Below are positions 6,101-6,311 of a stretch of 6,311 bases of DNA, in pieces. The position numbers and the translations under genes were made by a program. The stretch spans positions 1 to 6,311 of the forward strand of contig CAJYRH010000014.1 of the NCBI GenBank assembly GCA_913776795.1. Reading direction: 5' to 3'. How positions within the stretch are numbered: position 1 is the stretch's first letter; each line of letters begins with the position of its first letter. Source of the DNA: an uncultured Pseudorhodoferax sp. Its GTDB lineage: Bacteria; Pseudomonadota; Gammaproteobacteria; Burkholderiales; Burkholderiaceae. Under the pieces are notes generated by a model, which had not been told where the DNA came from, did not search any database, and saw nothing but the letters and a program-made list of their open reading frames with translations.

Positions 6101-6311
6101 CCCGCGAGGTCGTGCGGGAGCACCACGAGGCGGCACTCCGGCAAGGCGAATTCGCTGCCGGGCAGGAAGGCGAACGGTCTCCGGAACACCAGCCCGGTCT
6201 TGTGCTCGGCCTCTTGCAGCATGGTCTGGTAGTCCTTGAGGGCCATGTAGGCGCGAGCCACGCCGGCCACGGAGCACTCGTCGGTCAGCGCCAGGCCGCG
6301 GTAGCCCAGGC
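3190..6311 (-). CDS. dnaE2: Error-prone DNA polymerase III alpha subunit DnaE2 (ImuC); 5' end outside window
   Basis: The frame is open to the window edge and ends at TGA (3190-3192), giving 1039 residues; about 30-40 N-terminal codons are missing. DnaE2 is the catalytic polymerase of the ImuA/ImuB/DnaE2 mutasome, which copies past DNA damage and causes induced mutation. Numbering from the first full codon (6307-6309): a PHP domain at about 1-215 (ALTDECSVAG at 7-16); the palm with CQGRGSAANS (321-330) and DIDVDF giving catalytic D366 and D368; the third catalytic Asp D518 in KVDVLALG; the DnaE2-type FGEYGFPESHA (709-719), where replicative DnaE usually has a form like FAGYGFNKSHS; helix-hairpin-helix at about 808-858; an OB fold at about 941-1025 (LVTMRQQPGTAKETIFVTLE); and the C terminus SRDFH. 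All three catalytic aspartates are intact and no frameshift was seen. GTG at 6268-6270 is internal. The promoter is outside the window; LexA control is expected from the family only. Confidence 0.96.
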   Translation of the reverse strand, partial: LGYRGLALTDECSVAGVARAYMALKDYQTMLQEAEHKTGLVFRRPFAFLPGSEFALPECRLVVLPHDLAGWGQLCELISHARRHQDVAKGDYRIGWDDDWASLRDCEILCVPERHPAPDALRLRATLRRLHALFGQRLWLAVELVGAADDALWLRQLRQLSALTGVSLVAAGGVRMHARARKPLLDVLTAVRLGRTVADCGFALEPNAERRLRSRVTLRQVYPQDLLAATQTVRERCRFDLEEIAYHYPQETLPPNRTPTQALRELTYAEAARLRYPQGMPPGIRALVEKELQLIAECGYEMFFLTVHDIVRFARDRKILCQGRGSAANSVVCYCLGITAADPQLSHPLMERFISRERRKDPPDIDVDFEHDRREEVIQYIYRKYGADRAAIAAVVISYRRRSAIRDVGAALGIAPALVDAFAKEHHWFDPGLVGERLPALLQELGITVDPRRVLQWVLLAEQLRGFPRHLSQHVGGFVLTQGRLTSLVPIEKASMKERSVIQWDKDDLERMGLMKVDVLALGMLTALRRCLDFVNHLRGRQWDLSGIPIQDEETFSMICRADTVGVFQIESRAQMSMLPRLKPREFYDLVVEVAIVRPGPIEGGMVHPYLKARARREQGLPVQYEKPELMNALQRTLGVPIFQEQVMQLAVDAAGFTPGKADQLRRSMAAWKKEGDITPWHDELVQGMLGNGYTLEFAERIYKQVCGFGEYGFPESHAYSFALLAYASSWLKCHEPAAFLAALLNSQPMGFYAPSQLVQDALRHGIDVRAADVSFSDWDAALEDATGVRARPAEAGQPAVRLGLRLVKGFNERAAERIVQARAAGPFASVEDLSLRASLDRRELDTLAAADALKSLAGHRRQQVWEAAARHRAPALLRGAPVHEEQLELLPSREGEEILFDYDATGLTLRRHPLALLRERLAHWRILNADQLDALPNGRRVRACGLVTMRQQPGTAKETIFVTLEDETGSVNVIVWKRVREQQREPLLKARLLAVEGLWQRDVDSGGQVRHLVAERLRDLTPLLGRLGKLRNGSRDFH

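Noticed and set aside
4553..6277. Minus-strand frame of 574 codons
   Set aside because: It is a frame-shifted shadow of dnaE2, which carries all the expected polymerase motifs in the other frame.

Overview
This window comes from a very GC-rich bacterial chromosome. GC-rich third codon positions, the style of the three metabolic and regulatory genes, and a DnaE2-type polymerase together suggest a betaproteobacterium of the order Burkholderiales (Comamonadaceae- or Alcaligenaceae-like). That placement is an inference from protein character, not a database match. No tRNA, rRNA, insertion sequence, CRISPR array or phage gene was seen.

Layout: (1) Positions 1-735, plus strand: the 3' part of a class III (CaiB/BaiF) CoA-transferase gene, cut by the window edge but still carrying the predicted catalytic aspartate. 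(2) Positions 736-1169: a 434-bp stretch with no convincing gene, holding a perfect 9-bp hairpin and a weak promoter-like sequence. (3) Positions 1170-1916, plus: an IclR-family transcription regulator. (4) Positions 1917-2185: a low-complexity spacer. (5) Positions 2186-2974, plus: a crotonase-fold (enoyl-CoA hydratase/isomerase family) protein that appears to lack both classical catalytic glutamates. (6) Positions 2975-3189: a convergent intergenic region with a 5/10-bp tandem repeat. (7) Positions 3190-6311, minus: nearly all of dnaE2 (imuC), the error-prone DNA polymerase III alpha subunit, missing about its first 30-40 codons at the window edge.

Two unrelated themes meet here. The left half looks like the edge of a small CoA-thioester catabolic cluster: a CoA-transferase would activate an acid to its CoA ester, a crotonase would act on an acyl-CoA, and an IclR protein would be a natural local regulator. 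The substrate cannot be read from the sequence. The right half is the end of a DNA damage-tolerance gene; in many proteobacteria dnaE2 is the last gene of an SOS-regulated imuA-imuB-dnaE2 cassette, and imuB would be expected just beyond position 6311. The two halves are transcribed toward each other.

I found no clearly novel system. The points most worth a second look are the tandem repeat between the convergent genes, the altered active site of the crotonase, the degraded metal-binding motif in the PHP domain of DnaE2, and the hairpin in the gap before the IclR gene.
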